NCBI GenBank assembly: GCA_022315425.1 | Contig: JAIUPT010000013.1 | Span: 62,001 to 126,000 of the forward strand | Direction of reading: 5' to 3' | Source of the DNA: Pseudevernia furfuracea | Lineage: Eukaryota; Ascomycota; Lecanoromycetes; Lecanorales; Parmeliaceae | Length of the DNA stretch: 64,000 nucleotides | Part shown: one piece after another, positions 35,123 to 45,954 of the stretch | How positions within the stretch are numbered: position 1 is the first letter of the stretch | Layout: each line of letters opens with the position of its first letter | Program-made: the position numbers and the translations under genes | Notes under the pieces: model-generated | Seen by the model: the letters and a program-made list of their open reading frames with translations, nothing else | Told to the model about the DNA's origin: nothing | Database searches by the model: none

Positions 35123-36003
35123 GATTAATCGATTACTCAGTTAAGAGATCGACTGTTGGGAGGGATGTGAGAGGGAGGGAGTTTCGTAGAAATTGGAGTA
35201 TGAAGCCCAGACGGGGCTGAGTTTGGTGTTGAATGTAGGAATTTCGGTGTTGGGAAGTAATTTCTTGTCCAATTGCTGCGGGATGCCGAATTTCTTTGTT
35301 TCTCATGCAACTTTTTTATTTGTTGACCGTTTGACACCTCGCAAAGAATGTGAATGCTTTGAAGTGTGTTCTTTGTGACGGTGTTATTCTGAGGGGGTGG
35401 TTTGTTGGCAAATTCGGGTGTGAAGGCCAGGCGGGGCAGAATTTGCGGGTAGAGAAGGGTTTCTTGCGGAGGGTGCTGTGAAGGCGTTTGTTAACCGAAT
35501 CGAGCGCCGTTCAGACCTCTTGTATTGGAACGTTTTGTCCTTGGAATGAGACGTTCAGAACTCGGGTTGAATGTGTGGTTGTGAAATTTTTGGTGGTTGG
35601 TTTTGAGTGTTGCGTCGAGAATCGGGTAGCACTTTATTTCTCCTGGCGTGCTTAACCAAGGCAAGGGTAAGGATATTTGAAATGGTGTTCTTTCTTGAGT
35701 GGTTTCTTGAGTGGTTTCTTGAGTGATTGTGGTGTGAAACCCGAAGGCGGTGAAATTGCTGAAGTTGCGGGCGGATAAGAATTCTTGAAAAGGATGTAGC
35801 AAGCTGAGTTCTTGTCCGCTTGAGTTGCCACGAAGAATGGAGGTGTTCTGAGGTGCTGGAAGGATGATTTTTCTTCTGGTTGAGGCACGGGATCCTCGTG
35901 GCTTGAAGGCCTGGTCGACTGGACAGTCTACTGCCTTCCTAAGACAAATGGTTGGAGCATGTATGAAGACAGGCCCCGGGGGTTTGGAATGAGCTTGTTA
36001 TAG

Positions 36004-36187
36004 TGTAAGGACCGTACTGTGGTGATAACCGTAGTGTAGTATGTAACGAAGATAACAAGCTGAGGAGCAACTATGGACTGGGAGGGACGCCATATATGTA
36101 TGGCGGAGTGAACCTGCCAAGACACGCTAAGCCTAAAGGGGAAGTGTCAAGGCAGGTGTGTCAAGGATGCGAGGTACGCTCGTAACA
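36004..36187 (-). repeat. 5' LTR of LTR element 2
   Basis: 184 bp, TG...CA, followed by GAACA at 36188-36192. Over its first 50 bases it equals the LTR at 29984. Confidence 0.9.
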
Positions 36188-36192
36188 GAACA

Positions 36193-37362
36193 AATAATGT
36201 TTTAAACTTGAAGTGATTCGAGAAGTATGCTCAGATACTGTTCTTTTGTATATGATTTTGACTAATTTTGACTGATTTCTTCAGATACTTTAAGTCACAA
36301 ACTCGAAGGACTCTCAAGGGCAAATATCGACTTCTGATATTTGATGAATATGCATTTCATATTAGTAACAAAGTCATCATCTTTTATATCGACAATAATA
36401 TTATTCTTTTATATCTCCCTTCTCATTTCACTCATATTCTTCAGTCATTAGATGTTAACTTTTTTCAGTTCTTAGCAATAGCGTATCACAAGCATTTAGA
36501 GAAGCACATCAATCTTGTCAACGAAAAGAATTACTCAATGAACAAATCAGACTTTATTGTCTTGATTCAAATAACGAGAAAGAATATTATAACGAAAAAG
36601 AACATCAAGTATTCTTGAGAAAAGAGTGACTTATTTTCAATTAAGTCACAAATTGTGCTTGACAGAGTGAGACTAAAGATATCAGAACCTTCGAAATCGT
36701 CACCCTCAGATATAACAGTCACAGCTTTCAATGACGATTCGATTTCTGTGATCTTTACATCAAGAAATGTGAAGCAAGTGAATCAGCTAGTTCAACGAAT
36801 CAAGGCTGAAGATTAGAATCTCGAACTCTCAGAAAAATTTGATAAGATATACAGCTCTGCTCTGATCTTCAGCATCTTACTTTAGAAAACGAATAATTAG
36901 CTTCTTAAGGCGGAGCAAAGAAAAGAAGACAAGGTCAAGCGTGAACAACAATATTATAAGAAAGCAATAATCATGAATCTCGACGTTGTACAACAACGAA
37001 AGAATAATCTAATTACAAAGCAACAGATGAAAGAAGATAAGCAATTCGAGCAGCAATTTAGAATTATGTGTCGTCTAAGGTCTGAGATTTTTGAGAAAAG
37101 AAGAGTCAGAAGTTCAATCAAAAAGAAGATCACTGTATCACGCTCTATCTCGGGCCCATTAACATCTCTGGTGCTTGATCTCTCGGAACCCTCGACGCTC
37201 TCAAGACAGCAACAATCACAGCGAGAGGGGAGGGATGAAAGGGCTGGAAGGGCTGAAAGGGGTGATAGAAGAAGTGATAGAGTTGTTACAGTGATAGAAG
37301 AAGTAGAAGAAGAGACTCGGATATCAACTCGTGAAAGACTTATAATAGTCAAAAAACGATGA
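36193..37362 (+). pseudogene. Transposase, DDE catalytic and C-terminal remnant
   Basis: The frame from 36268 contains RLLIFDEYAFHISNKVI and LPSHFTHILQSLDVNFFQFL. These are the second and third acidic blocks of the DDE_1 (pogo/Fot1) catalytic domain, where the third residue is Asp in the LQPLDV-type motif. A stop near 36616 and others break the frame; a lysine/arginine-rich tail at 36973-37362 is probably the C-terminus. Together with 29219-29983 it was one gene before the LTR insertions. Confidence 0.7.
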
Positions 37363-37492
37363 AGTAGCTGTTGAAGATATTTATTTAATCTATTCGTAAA
37401 ATCTAGTCTCTTTCAACATGACTGTGCTGAGTTGCCATACAATTTTGGTAGAATGTTGGTATTTTGATGTTCCTCGGATTTATCGGATTTTA

Positions 37493-37534
37493 AAGTGGTG
37501 CACTTCCCGGAATGGTGCACTTCCTGGTGAAACC
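37493..37534 (-). repeat. Right terminal inverted repeat of the DNA transposon
   Basis: Inverted copy of 28974-29015. It lies 67 nt from the stop codon of the gene at 37602-38745. Confidence 0.85.
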
Positions 37535-37601
37535 CTGTTGAATATCCCAAGAAATCCTCATCGCTGCCAGCAGGAAATAGCCTAGGCTAATGATCGCGTC
37601 A

Positions 37602-38745
37602 CTATGGACAAACACACTTCGGTGGAGGACTAGCCGCGTCCCGAGCCAGCTTCAGAGTCTGCCACGTATATTTCGTGATAAGACAAGCCGTCACAGAAGT
37701 TATAATGCCAAAAATCACGGTGAAGACAAGAACAGCCACCGCAAACCAAAAAGTGTACCATTGAAGCGGATTCCGGCGATCCCTCCACATCAGTTTCCAA
37801 TTGGTAGGATATGACTGGGACTCGGTATGAAGTTCTGCAAGCCGATCCCGCCAATAGAAGAAGTCCATCAGGTGAATCTGCTTGGGTGCATAAACAAAAC
37901 CTCCTATGAGGAGACTTCGATGGGTTCTCCGAAGATATGCGTCAGTGCGGGGGTCCCAATTAGGGAAAAGAAGCGCCAGCGATAGCAATGTCTCCTTGAT
38001 GAGTGTCGCAGGCAAGACTTTGGCATCACTGTGTAAAATTACGTCAGGACTGTTGAAAACGTCGAACACTCAAGTCAAAAACGAACCTCGTCATTTGGTC
38101 TTGAAGAACGCGCTCCAAGGGATACACATTCAATTTCCTCTTTACTCTGTCCAACAGAAGATGGTCTTCCAGGTTATACGTCCATTTGACTTGAATACCG
38201 CTCGTTCTTTCCAATTCCACTGCAGTCAAAGTGCCCACAAGTGGCGTATTGATGTTGCGTCCATTGTCTGGGCCAGGAAATTGAGCTCTGATAAAGGCCG
38301 GAAGGTCGCTCTCATCATTCCAAGGGTTATCGTGAATGACTGGCGTCACACCTCTCTTCTTGATATTCATGGTGAGCCAAAGCCGTAACGCCAGGTCAAT
38401 CGAAATGTTAATCCTCTCATCAGCCTGACTTTTGAAGTGCGTTTTGGAAAGCGATTCGCGGAGCAGACGCCGGAAAACGCCCTTTCCGCAGGTCAAATGC
38501 GACCATATACAATCAATGATGAGCAAAACGTGCTCATGATTGCTCACGGACATGGAATCGGCTTCGCACCGGGCTCCAATATATAATGCTTTGCATGTCG
38601 CATCATAGTGATCAAAATATGAGACATAGTCATCGAGGTCAATTTCATCTTTAGTCCGACGCCAGAGGCGATGGACAATCTCCTTCCTCAGATGCTCTGA
38701 TGGAGAGTCGCGTAATTTCGCTTCATGAGATTCAAGGGGATTCAT
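37602..38745 (-). CDS. Fungal hypothetical protein with one C-terminal membrane helix
   Basis: Two exons, 38745-38087 and 38028-37602, with a 58-nt intron (GTTCGT...CACAG) in agreeing phase, giving 361 aa. The soluble part includes YNLEDHLLLDRVKRKLNVYP and TLIKETLLSLALLFPNWDPR. Near the C-terminus QWYTFWFAVAVLVFTVIFGI is a membrane helix. I recognise the overall pattern (a helical soluble domain, then a WYTFW helix) as a widespread fungal family of unknown function, often in accessory regions. The donor GTTCGT is atypical. It lies immediately beside the transposon block. Confidence 0.65.
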
Positions 38746-40523
38746 TCTTTGAAAGTGGCGAGACGCCTAGGGCACTAAGGATTGACCGTTGTTAAACCAT
38801 TTGAGCTTGCTTCACAAGGAACAACTGAGGAGTATCTGGATAAATCTTCAGAAAACCGGATTTTGATTCGCTGAGCGTCTATGGGCCCAGGATGTATGGC
38901 AGTATTATGCAGTATGTTGAGTCGGCGGCGCTAGTGCTGCAGCTGCGGCATGGTCTGCCCCCTTTGGCTGATAACGCGGGAAACCCCTCCCCCATCCAGC
39001 AGTGGCTGGTTACACAGCCCTTGCAGTGGAGGGCTAGAAGGGCGATCCCTTTTGCCCCTGCACTCAGACTGCCTGCACTTCAGGCCTTTACGCGCGCATG
39101 ATTGTCGCTCTGCCCAAATCTCACCGATCATTGATACCTGTCAAAATCAGTCACTAACGAAGGTTTCGGAGTGAATTTACTCTATTAATAAAGGGTTGTG
39201 CGAAGCCGGTCAACCCCACAAGAGCAAAGCAACGTACTTCCTTCAAGTTGTCGCTCCCAAGGCAGAGGGCAATTTACAGCCCAAATCTTCGGTCACTCTC
39301 ATGAGGAACTCATCAAAGCAGAACTAGTGACAAAAATTGAACCTTGAGTTTCCCAAGGGTTCTCCAAATCTACAGATCTTCAGTTGAGGCAGATGGCTTC
39401 GCCAGATTAGAGGCGCAGACCAGAGACACAGCGCGAAATCCGTGTCCATTTCCTGCAATGCTATGCTAGCATGTTTTCTCAGAACTTGCCATTATCTAGC
39501 GAGAAATACCAATCAGGCCTTTTAATGATCATGGAGGCTCAACGAAGACCACGCGAGGAAGCGCAACGCGATCTCGGGCGGTTTGCGTCGATCTTTGCGA
39601 AGATACCATCTGTTCCCCATTTCATTTCAGCACCCCGAAAACCCAATAACCGGCCGTCAAATTCTACTTTGTTTAAGATGACGAAGATGCCCAAGAGCGC
39701 CATTGTCCCCGAGATAGAAAATGATCCGGCCAAACAGAACGGGTTGAGCGAGTGGCGCTACAAACGCAAGCAAAAGTCACTGTTAAACTATGAGACTTCA
39801 TCTGTGGCCCCTGTCGAGTCAGATGAGACTCGTATAGAGCCAAGCGGACATAAGACAAATACAGAGCAGGGAAAAGAAATGCTTGTGGCGGAGCGTCTTT
39901 TCCATAGCGGAGAAGCCTCTACTTCTGCAATCGATAGTTCCGTAACAGCACCGTCCGCGGCTGCCGCCTCTGCGACTGCTACTCCTTCAGTGGTAGAGAA
40001 GACTTCAAGGAAATGGGTCAAAAAGATGGCTCATGGCTGCTATGTTGACGTTGAACAACCATTATTTGGCCCGGCTTGACAGGGGGTTAGTGGGCCTTAA
40101 TCTCGCACTCTCGTATAGCATGTTGGTTGTTGGATGGCATGCTATTTATGGACTTGGTAGACGTGTTCTTTGCAGGGGACAGGTCTCATTTGGGAGCAGC
40201 ATAAGTAGCTGCCTTCCACCGGCGTTTGGCTCTTCATTCGAATTGATCTCTTTCAGAGCAATAGCATTCTTTCGTCCCGCCCGCCCACGCCTGTTTTACA
40301 TGTATTCACGGCGTTTCTACATGTATATAGCTTCGTTTTCACTCCAGGTCTATGCTTCTACAAGCATGGGAGTTTTTCTAGCGCTGGGGTACGAGAACAC
40401 GCCTGCTCAGGCCTCTGTTGGCTCAGAATCCTGGCGTTGGACGGCCCAATCACACATCTACGAGTTCTGTATAGCCTCATGTTGCCCAGTTTAGTCATTT
40501 GTCACGTGCGAATTAAGGACACT
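38746..40523. other. Intergenic with one uncertain ORF (39471-40079)
   Basis: About 1.8 kb. The plus-strand frame 39471-40079 would encode 202 aa of low complexity (S/A/T-rich C-terminal part) without a recognisable domain; it may be a lineage-specific gene or chance. The 5' exon(s) of the protease-patatin locus probably also fall at the right end of this stretch but could not be located. Confidence 0.35.
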
Positions 40524-43500
40524 AACCCCTGAAATAGAGCGGGCGTGGGAAAGCAAAATCCTTCCTTGGTTGGACATCAATTTGGTACATTTGTTTGACG
40601 ATGTTGATGGGATCAGCAGAGAATGTGTTATGGCCGGGATCAAGGATGAGGGTTCGATGTACCCGACCATACTTGTCGTGTGTCGTGACATGGCTCAGGA
40701 GGAAAGGATCAACGATATGCTCAAAAGGTGCCCCTTCATACCAATTGATGTTCAACGCAGGATCATTATTGGGGATATTGTCAAATGTACTTCAAAGACC
40801 CCAATCGCTAATCCCATCATCGAGACAATCGTGGGAAGCCTTATTACGATCGACTTTGACCATGCAAATGATGCGAATGTCCTATACAACAGTACAACAG
40901 TATGCCAACGTCGCCAGAATTTTCCCGGTTGCCAGTGAGGACCTTTCGAGGTCCTGCACCATCGGTGGTATGATCTCAGTGAATGGGAGACTCTACGGAT
41001 TGACGACTGCACATCAATTTGCAGCTTTGAGCCCTGAACGTCAAGCGACGCCAATCGTAACCCCAGGTATGCTAAGAGTCTATTTCTTTGGCGATCTTCG
41101 ATAATCCTCCGAGCCGAAGAGAGAACTAATGAGGTATACAGGTTTCACTAGTATTGGCCACGTTGTGTACGCTCAATGGTCCGATTCTGCCGGGGCCATC
41201 GACACAAATCATTCCCGGGGCAAGGACTGGGCTTTGGTGGAATTCAGTCGCGTCGGAATGAGCTGCAATACGTTCCAAGCTCCTGGAACTCAGAAACCTC
41301 AACAAGTCACCGGTTATGTCAAAACCAAAGACTTAACATCAGGTGAGGTGTAGATTTGTGCTGGGGTAAGCGGTATCCAACTAGGATTTTTAAAGCATCA
41401 TCCAGCTTCGCTCGTGATGTCAAAATCGATATTCGGTGTGAGATCAATATCTCTAGAGCGTCCATTAGGTATGTATTTCCCGCTAAGATTGCGGATGAAA
41501 TGCTCGCTAATTTCAATACTTGGAAAAAGTTGATGGTGACTCTGGATCTTGGGTAGTTCGGGACCAAAATCTTTGTGGCTTGATATTCTGCCGGCTGAGT
41601 GGTGGGATCGAGTGGGCTTACATGCTGCCAATAGAAGCTGTATTCGAGTCAATATCCGAACACTGGAGATCCCTGCATCCAGGCTTGCCCTCCTCGGAAG
41701 TTCGAATTGCACGTGAGAAACTAAGATTCGAGCTCTCCGAAACGAGAAGCGGAGAATCTAACCTGGACCCTTCTTTCACGGACTTTATGGAACTTGGCGC
41801 TCAGTTCAACCATCCCACCGGATACTTGAAACCGCGTGTTCCCGGTTCGCCCAACTTGTCACCTGAAAGCCAATCCCCACCTAGACATCCAAAATTTAAG
41901 ACTCCAGAAGTCTTACCAGGATGGCGTAACCGAGAGGACCTGGAGTCGAAAACGGCGCCTAAGAGAGATATCAAAGTCTTAAAATCGTTATCTCAGGCCC
42001 GGGATTCCATAAGTAGGTCTGCTAGTTCTGAAGCAGACGACATCGCCGCCTCCTTCCCCCGGGATTCCATAAGTAGGTCTGCTAGTTCTGAATCAGACGA
42101 CATCGCCGCCTCCTTCCCCCCCTTACGGCCCTCGTCCGCTCCATCAATGCCCCAATCTCACGCAGTTGACCGAACGGATTTTGTCAGAGATTGGCAGATA
42201 AAGCAGGGCCCCAGGAGATTTTCAAAAGATAGCGCGTTATCAACGACAATTGCAAATACGGCACCCTGGTCGCAGAGAAGAGATTCAGATTTCCCAGACG
42301 ACAGTAGACGTTCTGCAATGTTCGAGGAGACTGCTGCATGGGATCACAAGGCGATACTATCACTAGGTATGAAACTTCACCATCTAAGAAGTTGCGAATC
42401 CTGAGGTGAGTGTACATAATGCTGATATGCAAATCGTAGACGGCGGCGGAACACGTGGGTACTCGACTCTTTTGATTCTCCAAGAGCTCATGAAGGCCAT
42501 AATACGTCTGGAGAAGTCATACCCAGATGGAGCGTCCGGAGCCAATGGTCCTGCGGAGTCCAGCTACCATCCATTAGCACCTCCCACGGCTAATCTTTGG
42601 CGTCCATGTCACTACTTTGATTACATAGCCGGCACTGGCACCGGAGGGCTCATCGCAACCATGCTTGGACGCCTAAGGATGGATGTTGATGACTCCATCC
42701 TCGCTTCTGAGGCTTTGTTGACGAGGATATTTAGTAAGAAACGACGATTCCACATGAGGTCGTTTCTATGGTGGCCCAGGGCAAAATATGATCACATAAT
42801 ACTGAAGCAGGAGATCCAGAAGGTCGTCCGTCATTTTGCACCAAAGGTCTCTAGTTTTACTGGAACTAGAAGTTCCGAGTTCGCGTTTAACGAGAATCAA
42901 TGTAGGACGGTTGTCATAGCTAATAGAAAGGATGAAGAATGGAGACACCTCCATCTCTTCCGGACATACAAGAACCTTCTCGGGAGTTTAGATCCTGAGT
43001 CAAATTTTGGACTGGCGCATCATGTTCCGATCTGGCAAGTAGCAAGAGCTACGTCTGCGTTTCCCACCTTCTTCAAACCTATAATCATCGACGGCCTCGC
43101 GTTTATTGATGGCAGCATCGGAATGAGTAATCCCTGTGTTGAGATCTACGAAGAAGTCAAAAGGATGAATGACAATAAAGCTAGCAGTATTACATTGAGT
43201 CTCGGAAGTGGGAAAAGTGGTGGCAGTCTGCCGTGGGATCGAAAAAGCATATATTTCAAGTTATCAAGTTATATCAATCTTGCGTGGAAATGGGGTTCTG
43301 AGTCAGACCGTACCCACAAGGAAATGTTATCGAAACCAGGATACTTCAGGCTCAACGTGGAAGAAGGGCTTGGTCAAATAAAATTGGACGAGTGGCGAAC
43401 CGCGGGGTACAAATATGGACTGGTTGATAGGCTATTTCGTGGGAAGGCTACGGAGGGCAGGTCATCATTCCCAACCATCGCAAAAAACAAGTCCAACATA

Positions 43501-43845
43501 CGAACATGGTTCCAACAAAAGAACCTTACCAAAGAATCGATACGCTGGCATACTCGGGAATATCTAGAACGAGAAGATATTCGATCCATGGTCAATGAGC
43601 TCGCCAGAATCTTGGTTGAACAAAGGCGTAATCGTGTCAGAAGTGACCCCCATAGATGGGAGGAATTCTGCTTTGAGACTTGGTACAAATGCAGAGTCCC
43701 TGGTTGCCTAAAGGCTGAAGAGGAGCACGACTCGCGCGGAGCGCTGCAAAGGCATCTTTTAGACGAACATCGCAGCAGATTTTCAAAAAGGGACAAAGGA
43801 GGATTGAACGCCGCGCTTGATCAGAGTCGGATTCGGGTTGTATAA
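40524..43845 (+). pseudogene. Trypsin-like protease / patatin phospholipase / C2H2 finger fusion, disrupted
   Basis: Exons from about 40524 are joined by in-phase introns 41067-41141, 41469-41529 and 42368-42439. The first part carries a trypsin-like core: GLTTAHQF (His), KDWALVEF (Asp) and GDSGSWVV (Ser). A linker with a 60-bp duplication follows. The last intron creates ILSLDGGGTRGY, the patatin glycine loop, then DYIAGTGTGGLIATMLGRL and FIDGSIGMSNP. The C-terminus has a C2H2-like finger (CRVPGC...HLLDEH). Damage: a frameshift around 40880-40905, an in-frame TAG at 41351-41353 where W would fit (GEV*ICAG), and the patatin nucleophile Ser is Gly (GTGTG). Patatins are lipid acyl hydrolases; fungal patatins often occur in NLR-type immune proteins, but no nucleotide-binding domain is present here. 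Confidence 0.7.
42001..42120 (+). repeat. 60-bp tandem duplication in a coding linker
   Basis: Two adjacent 60-bp copies (42001-42060 and 42061-42120) differ at one base. They encode two in-frame copies of a 20-residue unit beginning RDSISRSASSE in the protease-patatin linker. Confidence 0.95.
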
Positions 43846-44572
43846 AAGCGCGACTTTCCCAGGCCGTCTAAGGGGTGTGGAAGATATGACCTTTGGTTGG
43901 TCAACCAACAGGGAACAAATTTTGCGTAAACAGGAAGGGGACCTATTATACACTCGCAGGGCTGGTGGGAGTTGGACAATGTGCAGGACTTGTACGATAT
44001 CTTGGACGATGTTCGATGTGAGGCTGAGACGTTATATATATACGGCTTTTGGGAGGAAACTGTTAGCTCGTGGCTCTGTAGGGTACAAGATAATGTATGT
44101 TTTGACATTCGGCCAGAAGATAGGAGGTCATAGGATGGTAGTAGGATGCAGGCGAAAAGATACATCTGTGACGATTGCAACTGGAGTTGAAATTAGTGAA
44201 TGGGTACGAAGGAATTTCAGCCCTATCAAATTATTTAGCCTGTGACAAACTCTGGCAGTTTCTTTCTTCCACTTACGCCATGATGTACCGTGGAAACGAT
44301 ACCGTCAGCAAGGGCAAGGCCACCAAACTGGTACGCTCCCAGTAGAAGCCTCCAGCTATCGCCGACAGATTTCAACATCATTCAACGACGGCCTTAGGAA
44401 ATTACAGTACAAAATCAAGTGGTGGATGCGGACGCCAAGAAAACGCGAGAGTTTATCACACGCTACTGTACTCGTGAGTCCGTCTTCAACAGCTTCTCGT
44501 CCTGCACCTCACGAGCAACAACGTATTAATGCAGCAAATAGAACCGACAACCGCCTGTCCACCAACCCAATA
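43846..44572. other. Intergenic, no gene recognised
   Basis: About 730 nt after the patatin stop. A frame at 43817-44245 overlaps the patatin end and has no domain. The right part is the likely promoter and leader of the PTH2 gene. Confidence 0.4.
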
Positions 44573-45646
44573 ATGACCACCACCCTCCCCGATCGCCCCC
44601 TTCCCTCCACAGCCTCCTACATCCTCGCCACCTCCATCCTCGCCGTCTGCGTCGGCTATTTCCTCGGCCAAGCCTCTTCCATCGGTCTCTTCTCCTCCTC
44701 CAAATCCAAACAATCCTCGTCCACATCCGGCAAATCAAAATCAAGTTGGCCCAACAGCTACGATGTCACCGTGCACCCGGACAGTTCGGACGAGGAGCTC
44801 ATGACGCATTTGAAAGGGGGGAAGGAGAAGAAGAAGAAGAAGAAGCAGGTCAAGGACAGCGAGGAGGACGACGACGACGACGATGACGAGAGCTCGAGTT
44901 CGAGTGACGGTTCGGATACAAATGAGGAAGAAGAAGAAGAAGAAGAAGAAGAAGAAGAAGAAGAAGGGCGCCACCCAGCACAAGCGCAACCCGGCCTCAA
45001 GACATTCTCCGAGAACAAGGGCGAGGAGTGCAAAATGGTGCTGGTCGTCCGGACGGATTTGGGCATGGGTAAAGGTGAGTAACAAAACGGCGGCATGCCG
45101 CAATTCCTTTGCCCAGTCAGTCAGTCATCCCCCACCTCACCTCACGACCCGCCTGGTGCGCCATTTCCAAAAACGCATTTCCCTCTCAGCTGATCCAATC
45201 CCAATCCCAATCCCAACCCCAAATCCCAATCCCCCTCCCCACAAACTCCCCCACCCACCCACTCACCTCACAAAAACTCACACGAACCCCTCACTCACAT
45301 CACAGGCAAAATCGCCGCCCAATGCGCCCACGCGGCCCTCGCCTGCTACAAACAGCACCTCTCCGCCCCCTCCTCCTCCTCCTCCTCCTCCTCCTCCCCC
45401 TCCTCCCCGTCCCCCCTGCTCCGCCGCTGGGAGCGCACCGGGCAGGCGAAGATCGCCCTGCAGGTCCCGACCCTGGCCCAGCTGGAGCTCCTGCACGCGC
45501 GAGCGGTGGGGCTCGGGCTGTGCGCGCACGTCGTCCGCGACGCGGGGCGGACGCAGATAGCGAGCGGGAGCGCGACGGTGTTGGGGGTGGGGCCGGGGCC
45601 GAGGAGCGTGGTGGATGGGGTGACGGGGGGGCTGAGGCTGTTGTAA
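44573..45646 (+). CDS. PTH2: Peptidyl-tRNA hydrolase 2 (PTH2/Bit1 family), membrane-anchored
   Basis: Exons 44573-45074 and 45306-45646 with a 231-nt intron (GTGAGT...CACAG), in phase, 280 aa. The N-terminus has a membrane anchor (ASYILATSILAVCVGYFLGQ), as in mitochondrial outer-membrane PTH2. A lysine/acidic low-complexity region follows, with a run of Glu from a GAA repeat (44925-44967). The catalytic domain begins KMVLVVRTDLGMGKGKIAAQ, followed by CAHAALACYK and later DAGRTQIASGSATVLGVGPG. The enzyme releases tRNA from prematurely terminated peptidyl-tRNA. Odd: a serine/proline-rich insert coded by TCC repeats lies inside the domain between CYKQHL and RRWERTGQAK. An in-frame upstream Met exists at 44426; 44573 was chosen because the anchor then sits near the N-terminus. 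Confidence 0.9.
44925..44967 (+). repeat. GAA microsatellite encoding poly-glutamate
   Basis: About fourteen GAG/GAA codons in the acidic linker of PTH2; length polymorphism is likely. Confidence 0.9.
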
Positions 45647-45954
45647 GGGTTGGGATGGGATGGGATGGGGTGGGATGGATAGGGGAGGGGAGGGGAGGGG
45701 ATTGAAAGAGGGTTGGAAATGGAGTGTTGGTGCTTGTAAAAACGGTGATGCGAGGAGCGCTGTGCAGCGATAGCAGCTGGCGAGTCTGTGTGATTAATAT
45801 ACAAGATACCCAAAATCGACCCAAGGAGGGTGTTTATAATAGCCCTGGAGGTGGATATACGAGTGTATATACTGCTCCTTCTGGTTCTATTCCAAAGCAG
45901 AGCACACCGTGGGAATCTTCAAAGCCGCCAGAATCAACAGATAAATTACATCCA
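45647..45954. other. Convergent 3' region between PTH2 and the SART-1 gene
   Basis: 308 nt with GGGAT/GGGGA-rich simple repeats near 45650-45705; no gene. Confidence 0.5.

Larger units (their letters stand above)
33017..36187 (-). mobile_element. Gag-only LTR element 2 with BIR-domain Gag (about 3.2 kb)
   Basis: LTRs lie at 33017-33200 and 36004-36187, with the 5-bp duplication GAACA at 33012-33016 and 36188-36192. Orientation is the same as element 1 (polypurine tract beside the left LTR). The separate duplications show an independent insertion 34 nt of host transposon away from element 1, not a tandem copy made by recombination. The internal sequence is closely related to element 1 but has indels, and its gag frame is shifted. 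No pol is present. Confidence 0.9.
28974..37534. mobile_element. pogo/Fot1-like DNA transposon, RIP-degraded, interrupted by two LTR elements
   Basis: A 42-bp inverted repeat lies at 28974-29015 and 37493-37534, with one C/T mismatch and two internal copies of GGAAGTGCACCA. Removing the two LTR elements and one copy of each target duplication leaves about 2.4 kb, the usual size of pogo/Fot1 (Tc1-mariner superfamily) elements. Remnants of the transposase read left to right (29219-29983 and 36193-37362). The native part is strongly A/T- and TpA-rich with many stops, consistent with repeat-induced point mutation. No clear TA duplication was seen at the outer ends. Confidence 0.75.

Noticed and set aside
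29984..36187. One large LTR element of 6.2 kb with a nested or tandem middle
   Set aside because: The outer pair has no matching target duplication, whereas AGGAC pairs the first two LTRs and GAACA the last two, so there are two separate elements.
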